This document shows positions 44,694-53,323 of a stretch of 64,000 nt of DNA, in pieces. A model generated the notes under the pieces. The model was not told the DNA's origin. It was given only the letters and a program-made list of their open reading frames with translations, and searched no databases. Made by a program: the position numbers and the translations under genes. The first letter of the stretch is position 1, and the number at the start of each line of letters is the position of its first letter. The stretch comes from Candidatus Aalborgicola lynettensis (lineage in GTDB: Bacteria; Pseudomonadota; Gammaproteobacteria; Burkholderiales; Burkholderiaceae_C): positions 131,501 to 195,500 of the forward strand of contig JADJZE010000022.1 of NCBI GenBank assembly GCA_016719405.1, given 5' to 3'.

Positions 44694-45337
44694 GGCTGCT
44701 TATTGGTTAACAACAACTCACGTAGATCACGGGCAAAGCCCTCGAGATCGGCCTCAATGCGCCCAATGCTGCGCCCCATGACGTTGTAGGCCAGCACGGC
44801 CGGGATGGCCACCGCCAAGCCGGCTGCGGTCATGATGAGGGCCTCGCCCACCGGACCGGAAATCTTGTCAATGCTGACCTGGCCGGCCCCGGCAATTCCC
44901 ACCAACGCATGGTAAATACCCCACACGGTACCGAGCAAACCCACAAACGGCGCAATGGAACCCACCGTGGCCAACAACACCTGTCCGGAATGTAGTTTGA
45001 GCAAAACACCATGCAAAGCGTCGCGCAACACCCGCGTCAACTGCTGAGAACGGTCACCGGCAACGGCCAAGGTGCCATCGGCCTGAATTTGGGTGGACTG
45101 CACCAATGGGCTGACCAGGCCTTCCCGGTCAAACACCTGCACACCGCGCAAGCCGTCTTCCAGGGTTTTGGCTTGCCAGAACGCAGCCGTGCCCCGTTCC
45201 ACATCGGCATGGGCACGTTGCAATACCCAACTTTTCCACACGATGACCACCCAGCTGCACACCGACATGGCCAGCAAAGTCAGCGCCACGCCGCGGCTGA
45301 TGGCGTCGCCCTGCAAAAACAGATCCAGCATGCTCAT
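44690..45337 (-). CDS. exbB: MotA/TolQ/ExbB-family proton channel protein
   Basis: 215 residues, three membrane helices (about 12-32, 120-145, 160-185). Family signature: LATVGSIAPFVGLLGTVWGIYHALVGI and GPVGEALIMTAAGLAVAIPAVLAYN. With ExbD it converts proton motive force into work on the outer membrane. The start overlaps the dapB stop and the stop overlaps the exbD start, so dapB-exbB-exbD are translationally chained. Confidence 0.92.
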   Translation of the reverse strand: MSMLDLFLQGDAISRGVALTLLAMSVCSWVVIVWKSWVLQRAHADVERGTAAFWQAKTLEDGLRGVQVFDREGLVSPLVQSTQIQADGTLAVAGDRSQQLTRVLRDALHGVLLKLHSGQVLLATVGSIAPFVGLLGTVWGIYHALVGIAGAGQVSIDKISGPVGEALIMTAAGLAVAIPAVLAYNVMGRSIGRIEADLEGFARDLRELLLTNKQP

Positions 45338-46137
45338 TGGAGACCCAACACGTCGTACATATCAAACAAACCCGCCTTGCGCCCGGCCAAAAATCGCACC
45401 GCACGCAAACTGCCCTGGGCATAGGTCACGCGGCTGGACGACTTGTGGCTGATCTCGATGCGCTCACCGATCCCGGCAAACAGCACCGTATGGTCACCCA
45501 CAATGTCGCCGCCGCGGATGGTGGCAAAGCCGATGGAGGACGGGTCGCGCTCACCGGTGACGCCCTCACGTGCATACACGGCGCAGTCTTTCAGGTCGCG
45601 CCCCAAAGCACCTGCAATCACTTCGCCCATTTTGAGTGCCGTACCCGACGGCGCATCAACCTTGAAGCGGTGGTGGGCCTCGACAATTTCGATGTCGTAG
45701 CCGTTGGACAGGGCCTTGGCCGCCATCTCCAGCAACTTGAGCGTGACGTTGACGCCCACACTCATGTTGGGGGCCAACACAATGGGAATACTTTGGGCAA
45801 AAACCGCAATTTCGGCCTTTTGGACCTCGGTAAACCCGGTGGTACCAATGACGGCCGCGACGCCTTTGTCCCGGCACACGCGCAGGTGCGCCAAGGTGCC
45901 TTCGGGGCGGGTGAAATCGATCAAAACATCGCTATGCTGCAGGCCTTTTGCCAAGTCGTCGGTGATGTGAACCCCGGTCACTTGTCCGGCAAAAGCCCCG
46001 GCATCCTGGCCCAGCGCGGCATGGCCCACCCGGTCCAGCGCACCGGTGAGGGTGCAGTCGTCTGCCGCACACACGGCCTCAATCAGCATCTGCCCCATGC
46101 GACCCGTCGCTCCGGCTATGGCAATTTTGTGATTCAT
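45334..46137 (-). CDS. dapB: 4-hydroxy-tetrahydrodipicolinate reductase
   Basis: 267 residues from the ATG at 46137 (MNHKIAIAGATGRMGQMLIE). It has an NAD(P) Rossmann motif GATGRMG, LIDFTRPEGTLAHL, the active-site segment EAHHRFKVDAPSGTALKMGE and ending GLFDMYDVLGLQ. It reduces the dihydropicolinate precursor toward diaminopimelate and lysine, needed for peptidoglycan. It sits between bamE and exbB, the usual Comamonadaceae order. Confidence 0.97.
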   Translation of the reverse strand: MNHKIAIAGATGRMGQMLIEAVCAADDCTLTGALDRVGHAALGQDAGAFAGQVTGVHITDDLAKGLQHSDVLIDFTRPEGTLAHLRVCRDKGVAAVIGTTGFTEVQKAEIAVFAQSIPIVLAPNMSVGVNVTLKLLEMAAKALSNGYDIEIVEAHHRFKVDAPSGTALKMGEVIAGALGRDLKDCAVYAREGVTGERDPSSIGFATIRGGDIVGDHTVLFAGIGERIEISHKSSSRVTYAQGSLRAVRFLAGRKAGLFDMYDVLGLQ

Positions 46138-46168
46138 GGAATTCCGTTTCAAACTATGGAGCAGGGGG

Positions 46169-46717
46169 CTATTGGGCTGGGGGTTCCAGCGGCGGGTACA
46201 CCACTTCCGGTGCAGCAACCGACGCGGCCGGGACGGATGCCGGTTTCGGCTCCACCGGGAATTTTTCCAGGCTCTTGGGCGACGCTTCCAGAACCGGCAA
46301 AACGCCGGTTTGCACCGGTGTACGCAGGGTCGATACAAACTCGACTTCACTGGGCAGGTCGTCCGCTTCCACGCGGTCAACCACATTATTTTTAAAGAAA
46401 ACGGTTACCTTGCGCGACTGGGGTTCTGAGCGCTGGCGCTTGAGTGTGAAGACGTAATCCCATCGATCGGCATGGAATACGCTGGTGAGCAAAGCCGTTC
46501 CCAGCACATCGCGCACCATGGCCCGGGGCATGCCTGGCTTCAACACCGCCAATTGCTCGCGGGTCACCACATTGCCCTGCACCACATCAATTTTGTAAGG
46601 TGAAACAACGGAGGCGGCCTTGACGCTGGCCTCATTGATGCTGCTGCAAGCCGCCACACCGGTTAAGGCAAACGCTATCAAGGTGAATTGCAAGCGACGG
46701 CACGGGTGATCAAACAT
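46169..46717 (-). CDS. bamE: Outer-membrane assembly lipoprotein BamE
   Basis: 182 residues from the ATG at 46717 (MFDHPCRRLQF). Lipoprotein signal with LTGVAACSS (lipidated Cys near 24). SmpA/OmlA domain: PYKIDVVQGNVVTREQLAVLKPGM, DRWDYVFTLKRQ and VTVFFKNNVVDRVEADDLPSE. BamE stabilises the BAM complex that folds outer-membrane proteins. A Pro/Ala/Val-rich C-terminal tail of about 45 residues is longer than in enteric BamE. It is divergent from fur. Confidence 0.94.
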   Translation of the reverse strand: MFDHPCRRLQFTLIAFALTGVAACSSINEASVKAASVVSPYKIDVVQGNVVTREQLAVLKPGMPRAMVRDVLGTALLTSVFHADRWDYVFTLKRQRSEPQSRKVTVFFKNNVVDRVEADDLPSEVEFVSTLRTPVQTGVLPVLEASPKSLEKFPVEPKPASVPAASVAAPEVVYPPLEPPAQ

Positions 46718-46803
46718 GGATACGTTGCGGGAGATATGATCGCACCATTGTAGCGGCAGCCCTTTTACGCCCCCCACTTGAACCCCCCGCTGGAACCACG
46801 CGC

Positions 46804-47250
46804 ATGACCAATATCGAGGAATTGAAAAGTACCGGCCTCAAAGCCACCATTCCACGGTTGAAAATACTTGAAGTGTTCCAGCGCAGCACCGAGCGCCACA
46901 TGACGGCGGAAGACGTGTACCGTGTTTTGCTACAGGAGCGCTCGGATGTAGGCCTGGCCACCGTCTACCGGGTACTCACCCAGTTTGAACAGGCCAGCAT
47001 TTTGAGTCGCAGTCACTTTGAGAGTGGCAAGGCGGTTTACGAACTGAACGAAGGGCAACACCACGACCATCTGGTGTGTCTGGACTGCGGCAAAGTAGAA
47101 GAGTTTTACGACGCCGAAATCGAGAAACGCCAGCACGCCGTCGCCAAGGCAAAGGGGTTTTGCATTACCGACCACGCCCTGAGTCTATACGCTACCTGCG
47201 CCAAACCGAACTGCCCCAACAAGCCGGGCAACGCGTCACCACGGGGCTAG
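46804..47250 (+). CDS. fur: Ferric uptake regulator Fur
   Basis: 148 residues. Winged helix with LKATIPRLKILEVFQRS and YRVLLQERSDVGLATVYRVLTQFEQASIL; metal-site residues in HHDHLVCLDCGKVEEF (C-x2-C) and a second cysteine pair near the end, ATCAKPNCPN. With ferrous iron it binds Fur boxes and represses iron-uptake genes. The divergent bamE-fur pair, with about 86 nt between starts, is conserved in beta-proteobacteria. Confidence 0.97.
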   Translation: MTNIEELKSTGLKATIPRLKILEVFQRSTERHMTAEDVYRVLLQERSDVGLATVYRVLTQFEQASILSRSHFESGKAVYELNEGQHHDHLVCLDCGKVEEFYDAEIEKRQHAVAKAKGFCITDHALSLYATCAKPNCPNKPGNASPRG

Positions 47251-47277
47251 CGCGTAGCCGCAACGCGGCACACAACT

Positions 47278-48228
47278 TCAGTCTTCGCCGTTCATCGCCT
47301 TGCGGTGGCGTTCAACGAATTCTTGGTAGGTATCAATCCCCCGCAATTGCAAAATGGTGTTGCGCACCGCGGCCTCCACCAGCACCGCAATGTTGCGTCC
47401 GGCCAAAACCTGAATCACGACCTTGCGCACCGGAATGCCCAACACGTCCTGCGTCAACGGTTCATAAGGAATACGCTCGTATTCCCGCTCCATGGTTTCC
47501 TTGCGCACCAAGTGCACAATGAGCTTGAGCCGCATCTTGCGACGCACTGCAGTTTCGCCAAAGATGCCCCGAATATCCAGCAAGCCGATACCGCGCACCT
47601 CCAGCAGGTTTTGCAGCAGTTCGGGGCAACGGCCTTCAATGGTGGTCTGGTTGATGCGGTACAAATCCACCGCGTCATCGGCCACCAGGCCATTGCCGCG
47701 CGAAATCAGCTCCAAGCCCAACTCGCTCTTACCCAGGCCGGATTCGCCGGTAATCAGCACGCCCAGGCCCAAAATATCCATAAACACGCCGTGCATGGAC
47801 GAGCGATCGGCAAAATGCTTGGATAAATACGCCCGCAGCACATCAATCACGAACGCTGACGACTCCTTGGTCGCAAACATGGGAATTTGTGCGCGTTCGC
47901 ACATGGCCAGCAACGCTGACGGTGCCACTTGACTATCTGCCAGTACCAGGACCGGAGGCTCCAGGGTGACAATGCGTGCAATGCGCCTGGCGCAATCTTC
48001 CGGCGTGGCATTGGTAAGGTAGGCGATTTCGCGCTCACCCAGTATTTGCGCCCGGTAAGGATGGATGTAATTCAGGTACCCGACCAGATCGGCGCCGGAG
48101 CGCGCCTCGCGCACGGCCACTTCATCGAATCGCCGCTCCGAGGCGCCCAAACCTGCCACCCATTCCCAGTGCAACCGCGCGCGAAACTCTTCAAACAGAA
48201 CATCGGCACTGACAACGGTAGGTTTCAC
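47278..48228 (-). CDS. hprK: HPr kinase/phosphorylase
   Basis: 316 residues. Walker A motif in GLGVLITGESGLGKSELGLELISRG (about residue 150), the catalytic histidine in SMHGVFMDILGLG just before it, and the family motif VLEVRGIGLLDIRGIFG after it. It phosphorylates and dephosphorylates HPr on serine. In proteobacteria lacking a full sugar PTS, it works with the nitrogen-related branch. It is encoded downstream of ptsN and hpf on the same strand. Confidence 0.96.
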   Translation of the reverse strand: MKPTVVSADVLFEEFRARLHWEWVAGLGASERRFDEVAVREARSGADLVGYLNYIHPYRAQILGEREIAYLTNATPEDCARRIARIVTLEPPVLVLADSQVAPSALLAMCERAQIPMFATKESSAFVIDVLRAYLSKHFADRSSMHGVFMDILGLGVLITGESGLGKSELGLELISRGNGLVADDAVDLYRINQTTIEGRCPELLQNLLEVRGIGLLDIRGIFGETAVRRKMRLKLIVHLVRKETMEREYERIPYEPLTQDVLGIPVRKVVIQVLAGRNIAVLVEAAVRNTILQLRGIDTYQEFVERHRKAMNGED

Positions 48229-48255
48229 GGCCTGCTCCCAGCGGAGGTGGATTGG

Positions 48256-48726
48256 TCAGCTGACCTGTGCGGAGGATTGCCAGCCGAAGATCAGATCGTG
48301 CAATTCCTCTGCGCCGGCAGCCGACACCAACTTCTCGCGTAAATTTGCATCGCTGAGCAATTCCGCAATTTCCGACAGGATTTCAAGGTGTTTTTGGGTA
48401 GCCGCTTCTGGCACCAGCAAAAAAATCAGCAGATCGACTGCCTTGTCATCTGGCGCATCAAAACCAATGGGCTTGGCCAGCTGGAACACCGCCGCCAACG
48501 GCGCACGCAGGCCCTTGATGCGACCATGCGGAATGGCAACACCGTGCCCCAAACCTGTGGAACCCAGACGCTCACGCGAAAACAGGCTGTCGGTGACCAA
48601 CGCCCGGCTCAAGCCATGCAAATTCTCGAACAACAAACCGGCCTCTTCAAATGCCCGTTTTTTGCTGGTGACGTCAACCTTCGCAAGGACTTGCGCGGAA
48701 GACAGGATGCTGGCTAAGCGGTTCAT
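48256..48726 (-). CDS. ptsN: Nitrogen-related PTS IIA protein
   Basis: 156 residues from the second ATG (MNRLASILSSAQVLAKVDVT); an ATG four codons upstream is also open. The phosphorylated histidine is in GHGVAIPHGRIKGL. EIIA-Ntr transfers no sugar; it regulates K+ transport and other processes according to its phosphorylation. It precedes hprK by about 27 nt, and a terminator separates it from hpf. Confidence 0.93.
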   Translation of the reverse strand: MNRLASILSSAQVLAKVDVTSKKRAFEEAGLLFENLHGLSRALVTDSLFSRERLGSTGLGHGVAIPHGRIKGLRAPLAAVFQLAKPIGFDAPDDKAVDLLIFLLVPEAATQKHLEILSEIAELLSDANLREKLVSAAGAEELHDLIFGWQSSAQVS

Positions 48727-48752
48727 AGTGTGGGCCAATTATGCACATAAAA

Positions 48753-48785
48753 AAAACCGCCCGTGTGAGGTGGCGGTTTTTGCGA
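48753..48785 (-). terminator. Hairpin terminator between hpf and ptsN
   Basis: On the minus strand, AAAACCGCC and GGGCGGTTTT form an 8-to-9-bp stem with a short loop, followed by a run of eight T. A T-run also flanks the other side, so it could work in both directions. It would end or weaken the hpf transcript before ptsN. Confidence 0.75.
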
Positions 48786-48836
48786 CGCACGATTAGGGTG
48801 CGTAACTTAGGGCGATGCACGGTCAGGATGCGCGCC

Positions 48837-49166
48837 CTACATCAGGCGTTTGGGTGCATCGTGGTGGTGGTCTTGCAGGCGGTCTTTATGGCGTACCACC
48901 TGGCGATCCAGCTTATCCACCAATTCGTCCACGGCAGCGTACAGATCCTCATGGGCACTTTCGGCAAACAAATCACTGCCTTTGACATGGATATTGCATT
49001 CCGCACGCTGCCGTCGCTCTTTCTCCTTCTGTTTCTCAACGGTTAGCAGCACTTTGACATCGACCACTTGGTCAAAATGTCGCATGATTCGATCAAGCTT
49101 GGTCGTGACATAACTGCGCAGAGCCGGGGTAACTTCCAGGTGGTGACCGCTGATCGTCAGATTCAT
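48837..49166 (-). CDS. hpf: Ribosome hibernation-promoting factor (short form)
   Basis: 109 residues, the short HPF/YfiA form. It starts MNLTISGHHLEVTPALRSYV and has KLDRIMRHFDQVVDVKVLLT and a basic-acidic helix DLYAAVDELVDKLDRQVVRH. It binds the decoding centre and helps dimerise 70S ribosomes in stationary phase. Usually it lies between rpoN and ptsN; here rpoN is absent and corA lies divergently upstream. Confidence 0.93.
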   Translation of the reverse strand: MNLTISGHHLEVTPALRSYVTTKLDRIMRHFDQVVDVKVLLTVEKQKEKERRQRAECNIHVKGSDLFAESAHEDLYAAVDELVDKLDRQVVRHKDRLQDHHHDAPKRLM

Positions 49167-49437
49167 AAATAGCCTCCAGTTTCACTCGGGGTTGAAAAAG
49201 CCTCCCGCACCGCGCGGTCGGCACACAAACCAAAACACATCTTCAATATCGAACCTCGTGGCTTTCATAATGCGCCCGAACGCCCGGAATTGCAATGATT
49301 TTTCGGAACTTTGTGCCGGGGCCCCAATTTCAAGGACTGCGGGCCAATGCAGCACAAACCCGTGCCTGGCGCAGGGTAAAAAGAGCGACCCCAGCCGTCA
49401 ATTGCGATAGCACGATGCGATAATTTGCACCTTCATT

Positions 49438-49553
49438 ACTCCCGGAGCAAACGCCTTGGAAACCTACCCCAGTCGGTAGCTTTCAACTCCCATCCACGCA
49501 TCGGGGTTGAAAGCAAACCCAACCCGCCCATCGATGCAACCCACCCCGGGAGT
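49438..49553 (+). promoter_or_regulatory. Structured corA leader; outer stem covers the ribosome-binding site (candidate cis-regulatory RNA)
   Basis: Three stems can be drawn by eye. P1: ACTCCCGG (49438-49445) pairs with CCGGGAGT (49546-49553), perfect 8 bp, whose right arm contains the GGGAGTGAG ribosome site of corA. P2: CTACC (49464-49468) with GGTAG (49475-49479). P3: GCTTTCAAC (49479-49487) with GTTGAAAGC (49506-49514), perfect 9 bp. A GATAAT -10-like box at 49419 would start transcription just before P1. The rest of the 392-nt hpf-corA gap (49167-49437) shows only promoter-like AT-richer sequence. Confidence 0.5.
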
Positions 49554-49558
49554 GAGCC

Positions 49559-50545
49559 ATGCTCAATATTTTTTCGCTCGCCAACGGCCGTCTTTTTCAG
49601 GAAGAGATCGAGTCACTGGAAGAGTTGTCGCGTTTCCAGCCCATCTGGGTTGATCTGGAATCCCCCACTGTCGAAGAAAAGCGCTGGGTCAAGCAGTACT
49701 ACGGCCTGTCCATCCCCGAAGACGCCATGGACGAGGATATCGAGGAGTCGGCGCGTTTTTACGCCGAAGACAATGGCGAACTGCATATCCGCAGCGACTT
49801 TTTGGTCCCCGACGATGACGAACCCCACACCGTGCGGGTGGCCTTCATCCTGAATTTGGTCAACGACGAACTCAAGAGCAAAGGCGTTCTGTTCTCCATC
49901 CACGATGAGGACGTGCCCGTATTCCGGCTGCTGCGCATGCGCGCGCGCCGAGCCCCTGGCCTGATCGAAGACGCCAAGGAAGTGCTGCTCAAGCTGTTCG
50001 ACGCCGATGCCGAATATTCCGCCGACACACTGGAAGGCATTTACGACGAACTCGAGAAAGTCAGCAACAAAGTGCTGTCCGGCGACGTGACCGACGCCAT
50101 GGCCAGCGAGGTGCTGGGCGCCATTGCCCGCCATGAAGACATGAATGGGCGCATCCGCCGCAATGTGATGGACACACGCCGCGCGGTCAGCTTCATGATG
50201 CGCAGCAAAATACTCAATGGCGAACAGTTTGAAGAAGCGCGACAAATTCTGCGCGACATTGACTCACTGGACTCCCACACCGCCTTCTTGTTCGACAAGA
50301 TCAACTTCTTGATGGATGCCACGGTGGGTTTCATCAACATCAACCAGAACAAAATCATCAAGATTTTCTCGGTGGCCAGTGTGGCCTTGCTGCCCCCCAC
50401 GCTGGTGGCCAGCCTGTACGGAATGAACTTCAAACACATGCCCGAGCTGGACTGGACCATGGGCTACCCCTACGCGCTGATGCTGATGGCGGCCAGTGCC
50501 CTGGTGCCCATGTGGTACTTCCGCAAGCGTGGTTGGCTGAAGTAA
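49559..50545 (+). CDS. corA: CorA-family magnesium/cobalt transporter
   Basis: 328 residues. A long cytoplasmic domain (about 1-260) rich in acidic and helical stretches leads to two C-terminal membrane helices with the selectivity motif YGMNF between them (SLYGMNFKHMPELD), and a positive end (YFRKRGWLK). CorA forms a pentameric channel for Mg2+ and Co2+ in the inner membrane. Its ribosome site is inside a structured leader. Confidence 0.96.
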   Translation: MLNIFSLANGRLFQEEIESLEELSRFQPIWVDLESPTVEEKRWVKQYYGLSIPEDAMDEDIEESARFYAEDNGELHIRSDFLVPDDDEPHTVRVAFILNLVNDELKSKGVLFSIHDEDVPVFRLLRMRARRAPGLIEDAKEVLLKLFDADAEYSADTLEGIYDELEKVSNKVLSGDVTDAMASEVLGAIARHEDMNGRIRRNVMDTRRAVSFMMRSKILNGEQFEEARQILRDIDSLDSHTAFLFDKINFLMDATVGFININQNKIIKIFSVASVALLPPTLVASLYGMNFKHMPELDWTMGYPYALMLMAASALVPMWYFRKRGWLK

Positions 50546-50555
50546 GAGCTTGTAA

Positions 50556-50618
50556 GCAAAAAGTGCCGTTTGCGCCCGTCCATCATGCGCAAGCAGCTAT
50601 AACTTTTATAGCAAAACC
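50556..50618 (-). repeat. Dispersed ~60-bp repeat, copy at the mtnN stop
   Basis: On the minus strand: TTTTGCTATAAAAGTTATAG, CTGCTTGCGCATGATGG, CGGGCGCAAACGGC, then a T-rich end. The first codons overlap the mtnN 3' end, so the repeat supplies the mtnN stop (TTGCTATAA). Its other end lies about 10 nt from the convergent corA stop. Confidence 0.86.
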
Positions 50619-51343
50619 ATCAGGCTATTGATCACACTGCGGGCGTAGACGCTGGCGACTTCCTTCACAAATTGCGGAAAATCCACATGCGCCGTGTCAT
50701 CGGCGCGATCGGAGATGGTGCGCACCGCCGCAAACGGCACGGCGTAATCAGCACATACCTGGGCCACGGCTGCGCCCTCCATCTCCACCGCCAGCGGCGG
50801 GTGGCCACCCCGCGTGAGCGCCTGCACCAGCGCAGCCGCTTCCGCAGCACCATTGACAAAACGGTCACCACTGGCAATCAAGCCCTGGTGGACGCGCGCC
50901 GCACGCAGCGGCCCGTGCGCCACAGCCGCCTGACTGGCTTGCAGCAGCAAAACCATCAGCGCAGCATCGGCAGGAAAGCGGGTTTGCCCGTACAGGGGAA
51001 TCTCATAACGCGGGAACAGCGGCGAGGCATCCATGTCGTGCTGCACAAAATCGCTACCCACCACAAGATCACCCACAGCCACACCGTCACCCACACCACC
51101 GGCCACGCCGGTGAAGACCACACGCCCGACACCAAAAGCCTCAATCAGCGTGGCCGTGGTGGTGGCCGCCGCCACCTTGCCAATACGCGACAGCGCCAGC
51201 ACCACCGGCTTACCGGCGAGGGAACCGCACCAAAATTCGCGCCCGGCCCGCTGCACACAGCGGGGTTCTTGCAGGAGAGCGATCAAGCCGTGCTGCTCTT
51301 CGGCCAAGGCACTGAGAATGGCGGTAAGTGTTTGTTGGGTCAT
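50606..51343 (-). CDS. mtnN: 5'-methylthioadenosine/S-adenosylhomocysteine nucleosidase
   Basis: 245 residues from the ATG at 51343 (MTQQTLTAILSALAEEQHGL). Nucleosidase motifs: RIGKVAAATTTATLIEAF, VVFTGVAGGVGDGVAVGDLV, AVEMEGAAVAQVC and RTISDRADDTAH, with the catalytic Asp in the last. It cleaves MTA and SAH in methyl and quorum-signal metabolism. The last codons and stop lie inside a dispersed repeat. Confidence 0.9.
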   Translation of the reverse strand: MTQQTLTAILSALAEEQHGLIALLQEPRCVQRAGREFWCGSLAGKPVVLALSRIGKVAAATTTATLIEAFGVGRVVFTGVAGGVGDGVAVGDLVVGSDFVQHDMDASPLFPRYEIPLYGQTRFPADAALMVLLLQASQAAVAHGPLRAARVHQGLIASGDRFVNGAAEAAALVQALTRGGHPPLAVEMEGAAVAQVCADYAVPFAAVRTISDRADDTAHVDFPQFVKEVASVYARSVINSLMVLL

Positions 51344-51385
51344 TGAAGTTCTGGGGTAGACGGGATGACCTATCGTATACGCCCG

Positions 51386-51475
51386 CTGTAGGTGTGGGGT
51401 GAGCACTGCCACTCGTGTCCCCCGGCCTACGGCCTCCTCCTTTACCTCGCCGCAGCACTCACCCCACACCTACAG
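51386..51475. repeat. Long inverted repeat between mtnN and fadD
   Basis: CTGTAGGTGTGGGGTGAG (51386-51403) is repeated inverted at 51458-51475, giving perfect 18-bp arms that extend imperfectly (CACTGC against GCAGCA). The 54-nt centre contains a small hairpin GGCCTACGGCC. It lies in the promoter region of mtnN and downstream of fadD. No T-tract follows, so it is not a typical terminator. Confidence 0.75.
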
Positions 51476-51541
51476 CTTGGGTCCTGCGGTGCAGCCGGGC
51501 ATCCCCATTCAGCCGGATCCAGCGCAATCACCCATCCAACC

Positions 51542-53215
51542 TCACTTATCCCGCAACTCACGCCGCAAGATTTTGCCGACCGGGGTCTTTGGTAGCTCGG
51601 CGCGAAACTCAATCACTTTGGGCTGCTTGTAACCGGTGAGGTTTTCTTTGCAGTAGGCACGCACATCGGCATCGGTGAGTGCCGGGTCTTTTTTGACGAT
51701 CACCAGCTTGACGGCCTCACCCGATTTGGCATCAATTACCCCCACACACGCACACTCCATCACACCCGGCATCTGCGCCACCACGTCTTCCAGTTCCGTG
51801 GGAAACACGTTGAAACCGCTGACCAGAATCATGTCTTTCTTGCGGTCGACGATTTTGAAGAAGCCCTTTTCGTCCATCACCCCCACATCGCCGGTCTTGA
51901 AGAAGCCATCGGGCGTCATCACCTTGGCGGTCTCATCCGGACGCTGCCAGTAACCGGCCATCACCTGTGGCCCTTTGATAGCAATTTCACCCGGCTGGCC
52001 AACGGACACTTCCTTGCCGTCATCGTCGAGCAACTTCATGATGGTGTTGGGCAGCGGCACACCAATGGTGCCGGTGTATTCGGTAGCGGTCACCAGGTTG
52101 CAGCTGGCCGAGGGGGAGGTCTCGCTCAGACCATAACCTTCGCAAATGGCGCAACCGGTTTGCTCAAACCACAGCTTGGCCACGCCGCTTTGCACCGCCG
52201 TTCCACCGCCAACCGAAACCTTCAAATTGCTCCAGTCGACGTTATGAAAATCGGGATGGTTGGCCAAGCCATTGAACAAGGTGTTGACCGCGGGAAAGCT
52301 GTGTATGGTGTGTTTGGATAGCTCTTGGAGCACCGCCGGAATGTCACGCGGATTGGGGATGAGAATCAGCTTGCCCCCCATGCGCATGGACAGCATCATG
52401 CCCACCGTAAAGGCAAAGATGTGGTACAGCGGCAAAGCGCACACGCTGGTGGGCTGCTGGTCAGCGGGAATCCGGTCCATCACCGGGCTATTCCAAGCTT
52501 CGGTTTGCAGCACATTCGCAATCAGGTTGCGATGCAGCAGCACCGCACCTTTGGATACGCCGGTGGTACCCCCTGTGTACTGCAGCACTGCCACATCGTC
52601 TGGCGCAATATCCGGTTTATTGAAAGGTGCCGTGGTGCCCTTGGCCACCGCCACGTTAAAACGCACCGCTTTGGGCAGGCGAAATGGTGGCACCATCTTT
52701 TTGACATGGCGCACCACCAGATTGACGACACTGCCTTTCAGTAAGCCCAACTGGTCGCCCATGGCGCACAACACCACGTGTTTGACCGGTGTGGCGGCGA
52801 TACATTTTTCCAGCGTGGCGGCAAAGTTTTCGATGATGACGATCACCTTGGCACCCGAATCCTGGAGCTGGTGCTCCAGCTCCCGCGCGGTGTACAGGGG
52901 GTTGACGTTGACCACTACGTACCCGGCCCGCAAAATGCCCGCCACTGCCACCGGGTATTGCGGCACATTGGGCATCATGATGGCAACACGGTCCCCTTTG
53001 GTCAGTCCCAGCCCCTGCAGGTAGGCCGCAAAGGCCTGACTCAGGCTATCGGTTTGGGCGAAGCTGATGTCTTTGCCCATAAAGTGGTAGGCCGGCCTTT
53101 TGGCGTATTGCTTGAAGCTGGCGTCCATCAAGTCCACCAGCGAGGTGTACTGCTTGACGTCAATGTCGGCAGGAATACCGGCGGGGTAACTGGAAAGCCA
53201 AATACGTTCGGTCAT
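51542..53215 (-). CDS. fadD: Long-chain fatty-acid-CoA ligase
   Basis: 557 residues. AMP-binding motifs: LQYTGGTTGVSKGAVLLHRN, EGYGLSETSPSASCN, GYWQRPDETAKVMTPDGFFKTGD, DRKKDMILVSGFNVFPTELE and the catalytic lysine in PVGKILRREL at the end. It activates long-chain fatty acids to CoA thioesters for beta-oxidation or phospholipid use. It is transcribed away from the pnt genes' end with about 108 nt between, and may have its own promoter there. Confidence 0.95.
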   Translation of the reverse strand: MTERIWLSSYPAGIPADIDVKQYTSLVDLMDASFKQYAKRPAYHFMGKDISFAQTDSLSQAFAAYLQGLGLTKGDRVAIMMPNVPQYPVAVAGILRAGYVVVNVNPLYTARELEHQLQDSGAKVIVIIENFAATLEKCIAATPVKHVVLCAMGDQLGLLKGSVVNLVVRHVKKMVPPFRLPKAVRFNVAVAKGTTAPFNKPDIAPDDVAVLQYTGGTTGVSKGAVLLHRNLIANVLQTEAWNSPVMDRIPADQQPTSVCALPLYHIFAFTVGMMLSMRMGGKLILIPNPRDIPAVLQELSKHTIHSFPAVNTLFNGLANHPDFHNVDWSNLKVSVGGGTAVQSGVAKLWFEQTGCAICEGYGLSETSPSASCNLVTATEYTGTIGVPLPNTIMKLLDDDGKEVSVGQPGEIAIKGPQVMAGYWQRPDETAKVMTPDGFFKTGDVGVMDEKGFFKIVDRKKDMILVSGFNVFPTELEDVVAQMPGVMECACVGVIDAKSGEAVKLVIVKKDPALTDADVRAYCKENLTGYKQPKVIEFRAELPKTPVGKILRRELRDK

Positions 53216-53323
53216 GGTGGTGTCTCCGTCCGTTCAGAATGCAGCAACCGTTTAGCGCGCGTATTGTCCTGTCGCAATATCCGGCGTTGTCGCCGTGTTT
53301 TCCCTAAGCCGGGCGCAACACCC

